Source: Uliginosibacterium gangwonense DSM 18521 (GTDB lineage: Bacteria > Pseudomonadota > Gammaproteobacteria > Burkholderiales > Rhodocyclaceae). From it: 64,000 nt of DNA. A program made the translations under genes and the position numbers. The stretch covers positions 171,576-235,575 of the forward strand of contig NZ_KB892857.1 in the NCBI RefSeq assembly GCF_000373965.1, written 5' to 3'. The first letter of the stretch is position 1; each line of letters opens with the position of its first letter. Positions 17,511 through 24,965 of this stretch are shown here, in pieces. The notes under the pieces are model-generated. The model was given only the letters and a program-made list of their open reading frames with translations. It did not search any database and was not told the origin of the DNA.

Positions 17511-19331
17511 ATGGCCCTTCCCCAGACCAATGCCCCCACCGCCGAGTTGCCCGACCCCGCCGAAGTCGCCAAAACCTATGCGGAAGTGGCCCAACGCACC
17601 TCAAAACTGATTGCAGAGCACATGAAGCGCCAGGCCGACACCGGCCTGCAGACGCCCAATGATGAGCTGGGGCTCACCCAGGCCTTCATGGACATGTTCG
17701 GCAAGCTGCTCGCCGACCCCTACCGCGTCGCCCAGTTGCAGATGAATCTGGTGTGGGATTACTTCTCGCTGTGGCAGCACTCCATGCTCCGGCTATGGGG
17801 CATGTCACCCGAGCCTGTGGCCTCACCGGGCAAAGATGACAAACGCTTCAAGGACGAAGGCTGGCAGGATCATTTCCTGTTTGATTTCGTCAAACAAAGC
17901 TACCTGATCGCCGCCCGCCATTTTCATGACACCGTCTCTAGCATTGAGGGACTGGACGCCGATACGCAGAAGAAAGTGAATTTCTTCACCCGCCAATATA
18001 TCGACGCACTCTCCCCCTCCAACTTTGCACTCACCAATCCAGAGGTTTTCCGTGAAACCATGCGCAGCCACGGGCAAAACCTGATCAAAGGATTCAACAA
18101 CCTGCTCCGCGACGTGGAAGAAGGCGACGGCAAGCTCAAGATCCGCATGACCGATCCCCATGCCTTTGAGCTGGGCAAAAACGTTGCCACCACTCCCGGC
18201 AAGGTCGTCTTCCAAAACGAGCTGATGCAATTGCTGCACTACACCCCCACCACCACGCAGGTCTGGAAGCGCCCGCTGCTGATCGTGCCACCGTGGATCA
18301 ACAAATACTACATTCTCGACCTGCGCGAAAAAAACTCCTACATCAAATGGGCCGTAGACCAGGGACATACCGTCTTTGTCATCAGTTGGGTCAATCCCGA
18401 TGCCAAGCTTGCCCACAAAGGCTATGAAGATTACGTCACCACAGGCGTGCTGGCAGCACTTGACGCCATTGAGGAGCAAACCGGCGAAAAAGAAGTCAAC
18501 GCCATCGGTTACTGCCTGGGCGGCACCCTGCTTGCCACTACACTGGCATACATGACCGCCAAGCGTGACAAGCGAATTGCATCAGGCACCTTCTTCACCT
18601 CGCTGCTGGATTTCTCCCAACCCGGTGAGTTGGGTGTTTTCATTGATGAAGCCCAGGTTGTAAACCTGGAAAAGAAGATGCTTGAACGCGGCTATCTGGA
18701 AGGCAGCGAGATGGCCAACACCTTCAATATGCTGCGTGCAAACGACCTGATCTGGTCCTTCGTGGTCAACAACTACCTGATGGGCAAAGACCCCTTCCCC
18801 TTCGACCTGTTGTACTGGAACTCAGATTCCACTCGCATGCCCGCCAAGATGCACAGCTACTACCTGCGCAAAATGTACCTGGAAAACGCGCTACGCGAAC
18901 CCGGTGGCATCGAAGTCTGCGGCGTCAAGATTGATCTGGCAAAAATCAAGGTGCCCTGCTATTTCATCTCCACCCTGGAAGACCACATCGCCCCCTGGAA
19001 AACCACCTATCTGGGCGCACTCACCCTAGGTACTCCCGCACGCTTTGTGCTGGGCGGCTCGGGGCATATCGCAGGCATCGTCAACCCGCCTGTGGCCAAC
19101 AAATATGGCTACTGGACACGTACAGACGGCAAACTCCCCGAGCAGGCCGATGAATGGCTGCAGGGAACAACGCATCAAGCAGGCTCCTGGTGGACCGACT
19201 GGCAAGCCTGGGTTCAAAACCAGAACACCAACCAGGTCGCCGCACGCAACCCCCTGCAAGGCAAGCTCAAAGTGCTCGAAGACGCCCCCGGCTCCTACGT
19301 TAAAACCCGGGCAGACAAAGGCACACGATAA
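17511..19331 (+). CDS. phaC: Class I poly(3-hydroxyalkanoate) synthase
   Basis: This 606-residue PHA synthase polymerises 3-hydroxyacyl-CoA into storage polyester on granules. An aggag ribosome binding site precedes the ATG. The catalytic triad is Cys 335 in the lipase-box-like GYCLGG, Asp 491 (LEDHIAPW) and His 519 (GSGHIAGIVNP). The N-terminal region has the class I block GKLLADPYRVAQLQMNLVWD, and WIMPWI-equivalent text occurs at IVPPWINKYYILDLREKNSY. Length and lack of a phaE or phaR partner support class I. No phaA, phaB or phasin gene is adjacent; a good terminator follows. Confidence 0.96.
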   Translation: MALPQTNAPTAELPDPAEVAKTYAEVAQRTSKLIAEHMKRQADTGLQTPNDELGLTQAFMDMFGKLLADPYRVAQLQMNLVWDYFSLWQHSMLRLWGMSPEPVASPGKDDKRFKDEGWQDHFLFDFVKQSYLIAARHFHDTVSSIEGLDADTQKKVNFFTRQYIDALSPSNFALTNPEVFRETMRSHGQNLIKGFNNLLRDVEEGDGKLKIRMTDPHAFELGKNVATTPGKVVFQNELMQLLHYTPTTTQVWKRPLLIVPPWINKYYILDLREKNSYIKWAVDQGHTVFVISWVNPDAKLAHKGYEDYVTTGVLAALDAIEEQTGEKEVNAIGYCLGGTLLATTLAYMTAKRDKRIASGTFFTSLLDFSQPGELGVFIDEAQVVNLEKKMLERGYLEGSEMANTFNMLRANDLIWSFVVNNYLMGKDPFPFDLLYWNSDSTRMPAKMHSYYLRKMYLENALREPGGIEVCGVKIDLAKIKVPCYFISTLEDHIAPWKTTYLGALTLGTPARFVLGGSGHIAGIVNPPVANKYGYWTRTDGKLPEQADEWLQGTTHQAGSWWTDWQAWVQNQNTNQVAARNPLQGKLKVLEDAPGSYVKTRADKGTR

Positions 19332-19347
19332 AACGTAGCCTTCCACC

Positions 19348-19372
19348 AAGCGGCCTGAGGGCCGCTTTTTTA
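19348..19372 (+). terminator. Rho-independent terminator after phaC
   Basis: An 8-bp stem (19348-19355 with 19360-19367) is followed by a T-run, starting 16 nt after the phaC stop. Confidence 0.85.
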
Positions 19373-19496
19373 CGAGCGCCATGTAAATTGAGTATGCATG
19401 ATTTTCGTGACAACGGTAAACAGAGCTACAATAGATTCAACAGATTGCCCCTTGGCACACGGATTAATCACCAACACTCAAAACAGGAATAGCTTG

Positions 19497-19823
19497 ATGA
19501 ACTGGCCAGATGATGCCGATGGTGATGTTTTTCGTCGCCTCCTTAAGCACGGGTTTAACTTCTCAAAATCATATATAGTGAATTACAACGTTGATTTTGA
19601 CACTTGGCCTCCATCAAGGTCGGCACTCGACCTCTTGCGCTCCATGTATGGAACACTAGAAATATTCGAACAGGAAGAAGGGAGCGCTGGTTACGTGCAG
19701 TTCCAGATACACGGCCCTGTCACCTACGAATCGGTTACGACAATGCAGCTCCAGACCAGCTCAAGAATGGCTCCATATGGGGGAATTTGCGAATCATGGG
19801 GCGTGTTGCAAGACGAGTCCTGA
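19497..19823 (+). CDS. RraB-domain (ribonuclease E inhibitor RraB-like) protein
   Basis: The ATG at 19497 has an aggaat site 7 nt upstream and gives 108 residues. The sequence MNWPDDADGDVFRRLLKHGF, followed by VNYNVDFDTWPPSRSALDLL, GYVQFQIHGPVTYESVTTMQ and YGGICESWGV, fits the RraB regulator domain. In E. coli RraB binds and inhibits RNase E. Many stand-alone members in other bacteria are of unproven function and occur in variable loci. Composition is lower in GC than phaC just upstream. It probably forms a small accessory locus with the ORF that follows. Confidence 0.75.
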   Translation: MNWPDDADGDVFRRLLKHGFNFSKSYIVNYNVDFDTWPPSRSALDLLRSMYGTLEIFEQEEGSAGYVQFQIHGPVTYESVTTMQLQTSSRMAPYGGICESWGVLQDES

Positions 19824-19915
19824 CTTGGTCCATACTCATGCAGCCCAGATAAAACGCAAGTTCGATCATTGGTACTTCACACATCTTGAAGCCAAATCCT
19901 TCGCCTGAGAACCTT

Positions 19916-20404
19916 ATGCAAGAATCTCCGGAAACTTTATATGAACTCTATTTTCCAGAAATTGACTTAGGGACTGACGACCCAGTTTTGCCTGGAATCC
20001 CATGTACCTATTTGTCTGTATTTGATCACTGGCTAAATGAAAAAGAAGCAGAAACATGCCCTGTGATGAATTTTTCCGCCGCAAAAAGTTCAGGAAAAAT
20101 GGAGCAATATCTTGCTGGAGAGCAAAAATTCCTTCATCTCTATCGTTTTCTATCTAGAGAGGGCGTGCTGTGCAAAGTCTCACAGGAGATCAAAAAATAT
20201 GATTCTTGTGATAGCGACTTGGAATCAATATTTATTAGCAGCTTACGCGAAGCCAGATTCATGGATGTATTCTTTTTAGGTTTTGGGGCTCGTGTCATTG
20301 GTGGTTATGATCGAACAGATCTTGTTGTTGCCAAAGGCCAGAACGAACTGTCTAGCATTGTGAGCCAAGCCTCTGTATTTGGAATTCACGCTTTGCCATT
20401 TTAA
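19916..20404 (+). CDS. Hypothetical protein
   Basis: This AT-rich ORF of 162 residues starts from ATG 19916 (a TTG at 19886 would add 10). It contains LYELYFPEIDLGTDDPVLPG, an acidic middle and DVFFLGFGARVIGGYDRTDL near the end. No signal peptide, membrane segment or known motif is visible. The acidic, compact character and position after an RraB-domain gene are reminiscent of orphan immunity-type genes, but that is only a resemblance. The ribosome binding site is weak (gaga). Confidence 0.5.
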   Translation: MQESPETLYELYFPEIDLGTDDPVLPGIPCTYLSVFDHWLNEKEAETCPVMNFSAAKSSGKMEQYLAGEQKFLHLYRFLSREGVLCKVSQEIKKYDSCDSDLESIFISSLREARFMDVFFLGFGARVIGGYDRTDLVVAKGQNELSSIVSQASVFGIHALPF

Positions 20405-20438
20405 GCATAAAGCATTACATTTAGCTCAAAATTATTTT

Positions 20439-20654
20439 CTATGAAGTGGTAGTCTCAAGTAGTATCAAAACTCTTGTTGCAACAAAACAGCAAACACAAT
20501 AGAAACATCTCCACACATCTGTTTTACCGCACAATTCCTCATACGCCTTTCCAACCAACGAAATAGCTGCCAAACAGCCACGTAATCGCTCAGGTTTGAG
20601 CGGAATCACAAGAGCAAGTGCATAGAGGTGGCTCTGAGAATTTGCACCCTTCAT
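20439..20654 (-). CDS. Small hypothetical ORF, doubtful
   Basis: A 71-residue minus-strand frame begins MKGANSQSHLYALALVIPLK. It starts 4 nt after the stop of another open stretch on the same strand, as in a coupled gene pair. The first ~45 residues read as plausible protein; the tail is Cys/Val-rich and less convincing. No family is recognised. It may be a fragment of a decayed gene. Confidence 0.2.
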   Translation of the reverse strand: MKGANSQSHLYALALVIPLKPERLRGCLAAISLVGKAYEELCGKTDVWRCFYCVCCFVATRVLILLETTTS

Positions 20655-20658
20655 TCAA

Positions 20659-20829
20659 TCAACTATCTCCACAAAATATCCAGAACTGAATTTCGGAGAC
20701 GAGCTCAGGTTCTTCAGTAGCCATGCCATCAATTAGTTGCTTGGGCAAACCAAGCCTCACCTGTTCATAGCAAAAGCGGTCTATCACAGACTCCCACCCG
20801 TATTTCTGCCAACCCTGATTGTCAAACAC
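20659..20829 (-). pseudogene. Possible truncated gene remnant
   Basis: The minus strand encodes an open stretch ending at 20659 that includes VTVFDNQGWQKYGWESVIDR and LPKQLIDGMATEEPELVSEI. The composition looks like real protein. No ATG start exists; a GTG at 20829 is possible, and the frame continues upstream toward the bacteriohemerythrin leader. I read it as the 3' remnant of a gene cut off at its 5' end. No family was recognised. Confidence 0.25.
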
Positions 20830-20900
20830 CGTAACTTGCAGTAGGGTGAGCGCAAAATACCTATAAAAAGCAAGGTTATACTTACAGAGGAGACAAGAAG

Positions 20901-21374
20901 GTGGCAGACATACTGTTCAAATGGTCTGACGACTACACCGTCGGCGTTGCAGAAATCGATGAGCAGCACAAGGAACTGGTGCGCCTGCTCAACGATCTGC
21001 ACCAGGCTATTCATGAGCGTCACGGTTCGGACGCTTCGCGCAAGATCCTGAACGAGCTGGCCGAATACACCCGGGTGCACTTCGCGGTGGAAGAGAGCCT
21101 GATGCGGATCACGCACTACCCGGATTTTGAGAATCACAAGAAGATCCATGAGGCACTGATCCAGCAGGTGGTGGAGTTACAGAACAAGCTCGACTCCGGC
21201 ACGGCCAAGATCTCGTTTGAGCTGTTGCACTTCCTCAAGCAGTGGCTGATGCATCACATTGTTGAATCAGACAAGCTCTTTGGTGCGTTTTTCACCCATT
21301 CGAAGGCTTCCGCCAACTGGATGCCCCCGCCACAGGCTGGGGAGCAGCAAAAGAGCCGCTGGAAGTTCTGGTAG
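20901..21374 (+). CDS. Bacteriohemerythrin
   Basis: This 157-residue non-heme di-iron oxygen-binding protein begins at GTG 20901, downstream of a purine-rich ggagacaagaag. The hemerythrin ligands are clear: GVAEIDEQHKELV (first His and Glu), HFAVEESLM (His, Glu), HYPDFENHKKIH (two His) and LKQWLMHHIVESDK (His...Asp). Single-domain bacteriohemerythrins deliver or buffer O2, or sense it, in microaerophilic and motile bacteria. The C-terminal 25 residues are a Pro/Gln-rich tail ending in KFW. It stands alone, without an adjoining chemoreceptor or cyclase. Confidence 0.93.
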   Translation: MADILFKWSDDYTVGVAEIDEQHKELVRLLNDLHQAIHERHGSDASRKILNELAEYTRVHFAVEESLMRITHYPDFENHKKIHEALIQQVVELQNKLDSGTAKISFELLHFLKQWLMHHIVESDKLFGAFFTHSKASANWMPPPQAGEQQKSRWKFW

Positions 21375-21715
21375 TTCCAGGAGTAGCATTGGGCCGCTCT
21401 TCCTCCCCTTGGCCCAGGCAGATGTTCAACGAATTGGAAATCACCGGCAGAGTCCGCACACATGTCATTTGGTTGGCAGAGCCGCGCTTTGCCAATTTGT
21501 CATACCCCGCATCCCGGAAATCTACGAACGGCATATCCTCAATGATGTACGCCCGAATGAGCAGCGCCATGCGGCATGGATAGCACGACTAGGCATTAGC
21601 CCCGACAGCAGGGCAGAATGATCCTGGCGCAGGCCGTAAAAAAGCCGCCCGAAGGCGGCCAAGGGGGAGGGGAGGCACCCGGGAACACGTGCCTCCCTGG
21701 GAGTCGAGATAGGGT
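21375..21715. other. Intergenic region with a possible peptidase fragment and terminator hairpins
   Basis: No intact gene is present. The plus-strand frame from 21422 reads MFNELEITGRVRTHVIWLAE, which resembles the N-terminal part of some M15-type peptidases, but it runs to a stop at about 21583 without the metal-binding residues. The right part contains the degP-side hairpins. The fragment reading is tentative. Confidence 0.35.
21638..21659 (-). terminator. Rho-independent terminator after the Do-type protease gene
   Basis: On the minus strand a 6-bp GC stem (21644-21649 with 21654-21659) with a ttcg loop is followed by six Ts. A second hairpin without a T-run (9-bp stem, 21670-21678 with 21689-21697) lies between it and the protease stop. 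Confidence 0.8.
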
Positions 21716-23206
21716 TCAGTCGAGCTTGACGACCACGTATTGCTGATTATCACCACGCTGAATCAGGAGCGGCACACGCTTGCCTGCCGCTTCGGTGAGT
21801 TTGCGTAATTGCTCGACGCTGCTCACACGCTGGTTATTCACCGCGAGTACCACGTCACCCTGGCGGATACCGGCCTTGGCGGCGGCACCGCTGGCCGATT
21901 CGATCAGCAACCCGCCATTCACGCCGAGGCGGCGTTGTTCAGCCTCGCTCAGCGGACGCACAGCCAGCCCCAGCTTGCCACCTTCGGCGATCTTGCCCCC
22001 ACCAAGCTTGGCGGGTTTGTTGTCATCGGCGGCCTCGCCGAGCTTGGCGACCAGTTCGCGGCTGGATTTGTCACGCCATACTTTGAGGTGCACGGTGTCG
22101 CCGGGGGCACGTTCGCCGATCATGCTGGGTAGATCCGCCGTTTCATCCACACTCTTGCCATCCACTTGCAGGATGATGTCGCCGGACTGCACTCCCGCCT
22201 TGGCGGCTGGGCCGCTGGGGTCGACCGAGCTGACCAGGGCACCTGCGGGCTTGTCCAGACCAAAGGACTGGGCCAGTTCTGCGTCCATACCTTGAATCAT
22301 GACACCGAGCTTGCCGCGCGACACTTTGCCGTGCTTGAGCAACTGGTCACGCACCTTGAGGGCCACGTCAATGGGGATCGAGAAGGAGATGCCTGCAAAT
22401 TGCCCGGTGCCCGAGTAGATCTGCGAGTTGATGCCGATCACTTCACCATTCAGGTTGAACAGCGGGCCGCCGGAGTTGCCGGGGTTGATCGCCACATCGG
22501 TCTGGATAAAGGTAGTGTAGCTGTCACCTTCCAGACGGCGGGCCTTGGCAGAGATGATGCCGGAGGTCACGGTGTTCTCAAAGCCGAAGGGGGAGCCTAC
22601 AGCCAGCACCCATTCGCCCACACGCGCCTTGGATGCTTCGCCGGTCTTCACCGCAGGCAGGTCATTGGCATTGATCTTGATGAGGGCCACATCGCTGCGT
22701 TTGTCTGAGCCGACAACCTTGGCCTTGAACTCACGTTTGTCAGTAAGCTTGACAGTGACTTCGCTGGCACCATCCACCACGTGAGCATTGGTCAGGATAT
22801 AACCATCGCTGCTGACGATAAAGCCTGAACCCACGCCCTGGCTGATCTGGGTGTCATCATTATTGTTGCCCTGCCCTCTCGGGTCGTTCGGCATTGGCAT
22901 GCCGAAGCGGCGGAAGAATTCGAAGAAGGGATCGTCTTCATTGGCAAAGGGGCTGGCACGCCGATGCTCGACGCTCTTGACGCTGATGTTGACCACGGAT
23001 GGCCCCACCTGCTCGACAAGCGTTGCAAAATCCGGCATCGCCATCCGGCCAGCAGATGCAGCGGCGGCAACCGGAGCCACGGCTGCAGCCTGTGCCGCAG
23101 GGGCGCTGGCATGCGTGGAATTGATACCTATTTCCTTCAGGCATCCAGTAAAGGCAACCAGCGAGACGCCCCCTACCAGCAACGCACGAGGAAAAGACCT
23201 GAGCAT
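21716..23206 (-). CDS. Do-family periplasmic serine protease (DegP/MucD-like)
   Basis: The ATG at 23206 follows an ideal ggagg site and gives 496 residues. The N-terminus is a lipoprotein-like signal (LVAFTGC), unusual for DegP and suggesting membrane anchoring. The trypsin-like domain has the triad His (ILTNAHVVDGA), Asp (KRSDVALIKI) and Ser (NPGNSGGPLFN). Two PDZ domains follow (about residues 270-360 and 395-490). A Gly/Asn-rich loop after FFRRFG is typical of the LA loop. The enzyme degrades misfolded envelope proteins. It is divergent from oxyR, sharing a 241-bp regulatory interval. Confidence 0.93.
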   Translation of the reverse strand: MLRSFPRALLVGGVSLVAFTGCLKEIGINSTHASAPAAQAAAVAPVAAAASAGRMAMPDFATLVEQVGPSVVNISVKSVEHRRASPFANEDDPFFEFFRRFGMPMPNDPRGQGNNNDDTQISQGVGSGFIVSSDGYILTNAHVVDGASEVTVKLTDKREFKAKVVGSDKRSDVALIKINANDLPAVKTGEASKARVGEWVLAVGSPFGFENTVTSGIISAKARRLEGDSYTTFIQTDVAINPGNSGGPLFNLNGEVIGINSQIYSGTGQFAGISFSIPIDVALKVRDQLLKHGKVSRGKLGVMIQGMDAELAQSFGLDKPAGALVSSVDPSGPAAKAGVQSGDIILQVDGKSVDETADLPSMIGERAPGDTVHLKVWRDKSSRELVAKLGEAADDNKPAKLGGGKIAEGGKLGLAVRPLSEAEQRRLGVNGGLLIESASGAAAKAGIRQGDVVLAVNNQRVSSVEQLRKLTEAAGKRVPLLIQRGDNQQYVVVKLD

Positions 23207-23399
23207 GTAAAACCTCCACAAGACAATAGATATGAACGCCAGCCCCTGGCACCCAGCGCACCAGGGAATTGGTACGGAGTCAGACGCAGACCATGTGCAT
23301 GCAGTTCCAACGTCTAACAAACGCTTACAAAGTGGGGGACATTTGATGCAAGTTCAAGGGGTTTACGCAACAAAAGGGCGGACTATCTGCAATGGTGCT

Positions 23400-23405
23400 T
23401 ATAAT
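23400..23405 (+). promoter_or_regulatory. Candidate -10 element of oxyR
   Basis: A perfect tataat lies 43 nt before the oxyR ATG. No good -35 box is found at 16-19 bp upstream, as expected for an activator-dependent or autoregulated promoter. The assignment is weak. Confidence 0.3.
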
Positions 23406-23447
23406 TAACAATTGCTATTCAGTGTATTTCTCATCGGACAGATTGCC

Positions 23448-24365
23448 ATGACACTCACCGATCTTCGCTATATCGTCGCCCTGGCGCAGGAACGCCATTT
23501 TGGACATGCGGCTGAAAAGTGCCACGTGAGCCAGCCCACGCTATCGGTCGCCGTCAAAAAGCTGGAGGAGCAACTCGGGGTACTGCTTTTCGAGCGCAGC
23601 GCTGCCGACGTGAAGGTGACTGAAATCGGCCGCCGCATCGTGGAGCAGGCCGAACGCGTGCTACGCGAAGCCAGCCAGATCCGCGACATTGCCGAGGCCG
23701 GGCGGGATACCTTCTCTGGCCCGCTGACGCTCGGGGTGATCTACACCATCGGCCCGTACCTGCTACCCTCGCTGATCCCTTTACTGGCCGAGCGTGCCCC
23801 CCGCATGCCGCTGATCATCCAGGAGAACTACACCCACCGTCTGGCCGAGCAGCTCAAGAAGGGGGAAATTGATGTCGCCATCCTGGCGCTGCCCTTCCAG
23901 GAGCCCGGCATTGTCACCCAGCCGGTCTATGACGAACCCTTCCGCATCGTGCTGCCCGCCAGCCACACCTGGGCCAAGCAGGAGAGCATCTCCACCGAGC
24001 AATTGCAGGAAGAGCCGCTCCTTCTGCTGGGTGCGGGCAACTGCTTCCGCGATCAGGTGCTGGAAGCCTGCCCACGCTGTGCACATGGCACAGGCTTGCA
24101 GAAAACCATGGAAGGCAGCTCGCTGGAAACCATCCGCCTGATGGTTGCCACCGGCCTGGGCATCACCGTACTGCCCAGCTCTGCGGCGGACCCGCAGATC
24201 AACACGCAGGATCTGATCTCCGTGCGCAAGTTCGCAGCGCCTGAACCTACGCGGCGCATTGCGATTGCCTGGCGGGTCACCTACCCGCGTACCCGCGTCA
24301 TCGACCTGCTGCGTGCCGCCGTGCTGGACAGCAAGCTCCCCGGCGTGACCCAGGTTCGCGGCTAG
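23448..24365 (+). CDS. oxyR: Hydrogen-peroxide-sensing LysR regulator OxyR
   Basis: Starting at ATG 23448 the protein has 305 residues. The N-terminal LysR helix-turn-helix is MTLTDLRYIVALAQERHFGH, then AAEKCHVSQPTLSVAVKKLE. Counting from this start, the redox cysteines fall at 199 and 208 (GNCFRDQVLEAC), the same numbers as in E. coli OxyR, which strongly supports the identity and the start. Oxidation to a disulfide would activate peroxide-defence genes. No katG, ahpC or recG is adjacent. Its divergent neighbour is the Do-type protease, which may be part of the regulon (inference). Confidence 0.96.
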   Translation: MTLTDLRYIVALAQERHFGHAAEKCHVSQPTLSVAVKKLEEQLGVLLFERSAADVKVTEIGRRIVEQAERVLREASQIRDIAEAGRDTFSGPLTLGVIYTIGPYLLPSLIPLLAERAPRMPLIIQENYTHRLAEQLKKGEIDVAILALPFQEPGIVTQPVYDEPFRIVLPASHTWAKQESISTEQLQEEPLLLLGAGNCFRDQVLEACPRCAHGTGLQKTMEGSSLETIRLMVATGLGITVLPSSAADPQINTQDLISVRKFAAPEPTRRIAIAWRVTYPRTRVIDLLRAAVLDSKLPGVTQVRG

Positions 24366-24371
24366 GCCAAC

Positions 24372-24938
24372 CTAAACCTGCCCAGGCACTTCCTGCCCCG
24401 TGACAGCCTGAGCGGGCTGCCGGGCATGCCGCCCCAGCCACAGGCATAGCGCCACGCTGGCACACGGCAGCCAGACGTAACGCAACTCGCTGAGCAGCAC
24501 CTGCCAGCCCCGCGCACCCATCAGGCGTTCAACACCGATGGGGGAGACACGGATGGGGCGCCAGGGGAAAAAGAAGCGGTACTCCGACCATGGCCACAGC
24601 AGGGCAACCCCTTTGCCGCCATCGGTAAAGGCATCCAGCACAGGATGCGAAGCAATGGCGATGAACAGGAAGGCAAACCCGGCCCACATACCGCACACCC
24701 GCCTTGAGGCCAGGGCCGCCGCAAGCGTGAATGAGGCCAGCGCGGCAAACAGCAGGGAATGGCTGATGCCCCGGTGCCCCAGGCCACTACCATAGACCAG
24801 CCCCCAACGGAACAGCAGCACATCGAGGTCTGGCAACATGGCCATCCCTATTCCGCACAGGAACAAGGCGCGGGACCGGCACCCCACACCAATGCCCAGT
24901 GCAATGGGCACCGCCGCATGGGAAATAATTGTTGGCAT
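24372..24938 (-). CDS. Membrane-bound metal-dependent hydrolase (YdjM/DUF457 family)
   Basis: This 188-residue inner-membrane protein has about five helices. The metal-binding motifs are MLPDLDVLLFR, SGLGHRGISHSLLF and IASHPVLDAFTDGGKGVALL, giving the His/Asp pattern of the LexA-regulated YdjM family (DUF457). The E. coli relative is SOS-induced; biochemical activity is poorly defined, with relatives implicated in lipid or phosphate-ester hydrolysis. It starts 27 nt after the stop of the kinase-USP gene, so it is probably the third gene of that operon, and converges on oxyR. Confidence 0.85.
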   Translation of the reverse strand: MPTIISHAAVPIALGIGVGCRSRALFLCGIGMAMLPDLDVLLFRWGLVYGSGLGHRGISHSLLFAALASFTLAAALASRRVCGMWAGFAFLFIAIASHPVLDAFTDGGKGVALLWPWSEYRFFFPWRPIRVSPIGVERLMGARGWQVLLSELRYVWLPCASVALCLWLGRHARQPAQAVTGQEVPGQV

Positions 24939-24965
24939 GTATCAGATACACGATGCAATTGAGAT

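Larger units (their letters stand above)
20405..20900. other. Low-GC spacer with apparent gene remnants
   Basis: This stretch of about 500 bases lies between the hypothetical gene and bacteriohemerythrin. On the minus strand two short frames, listed separately, read like coding sequence but lack proper starts or recognisable families. Nothing else is supported apart from the ribosome binding region of the next gene at about 20887-20900. Confidence 0.4.
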
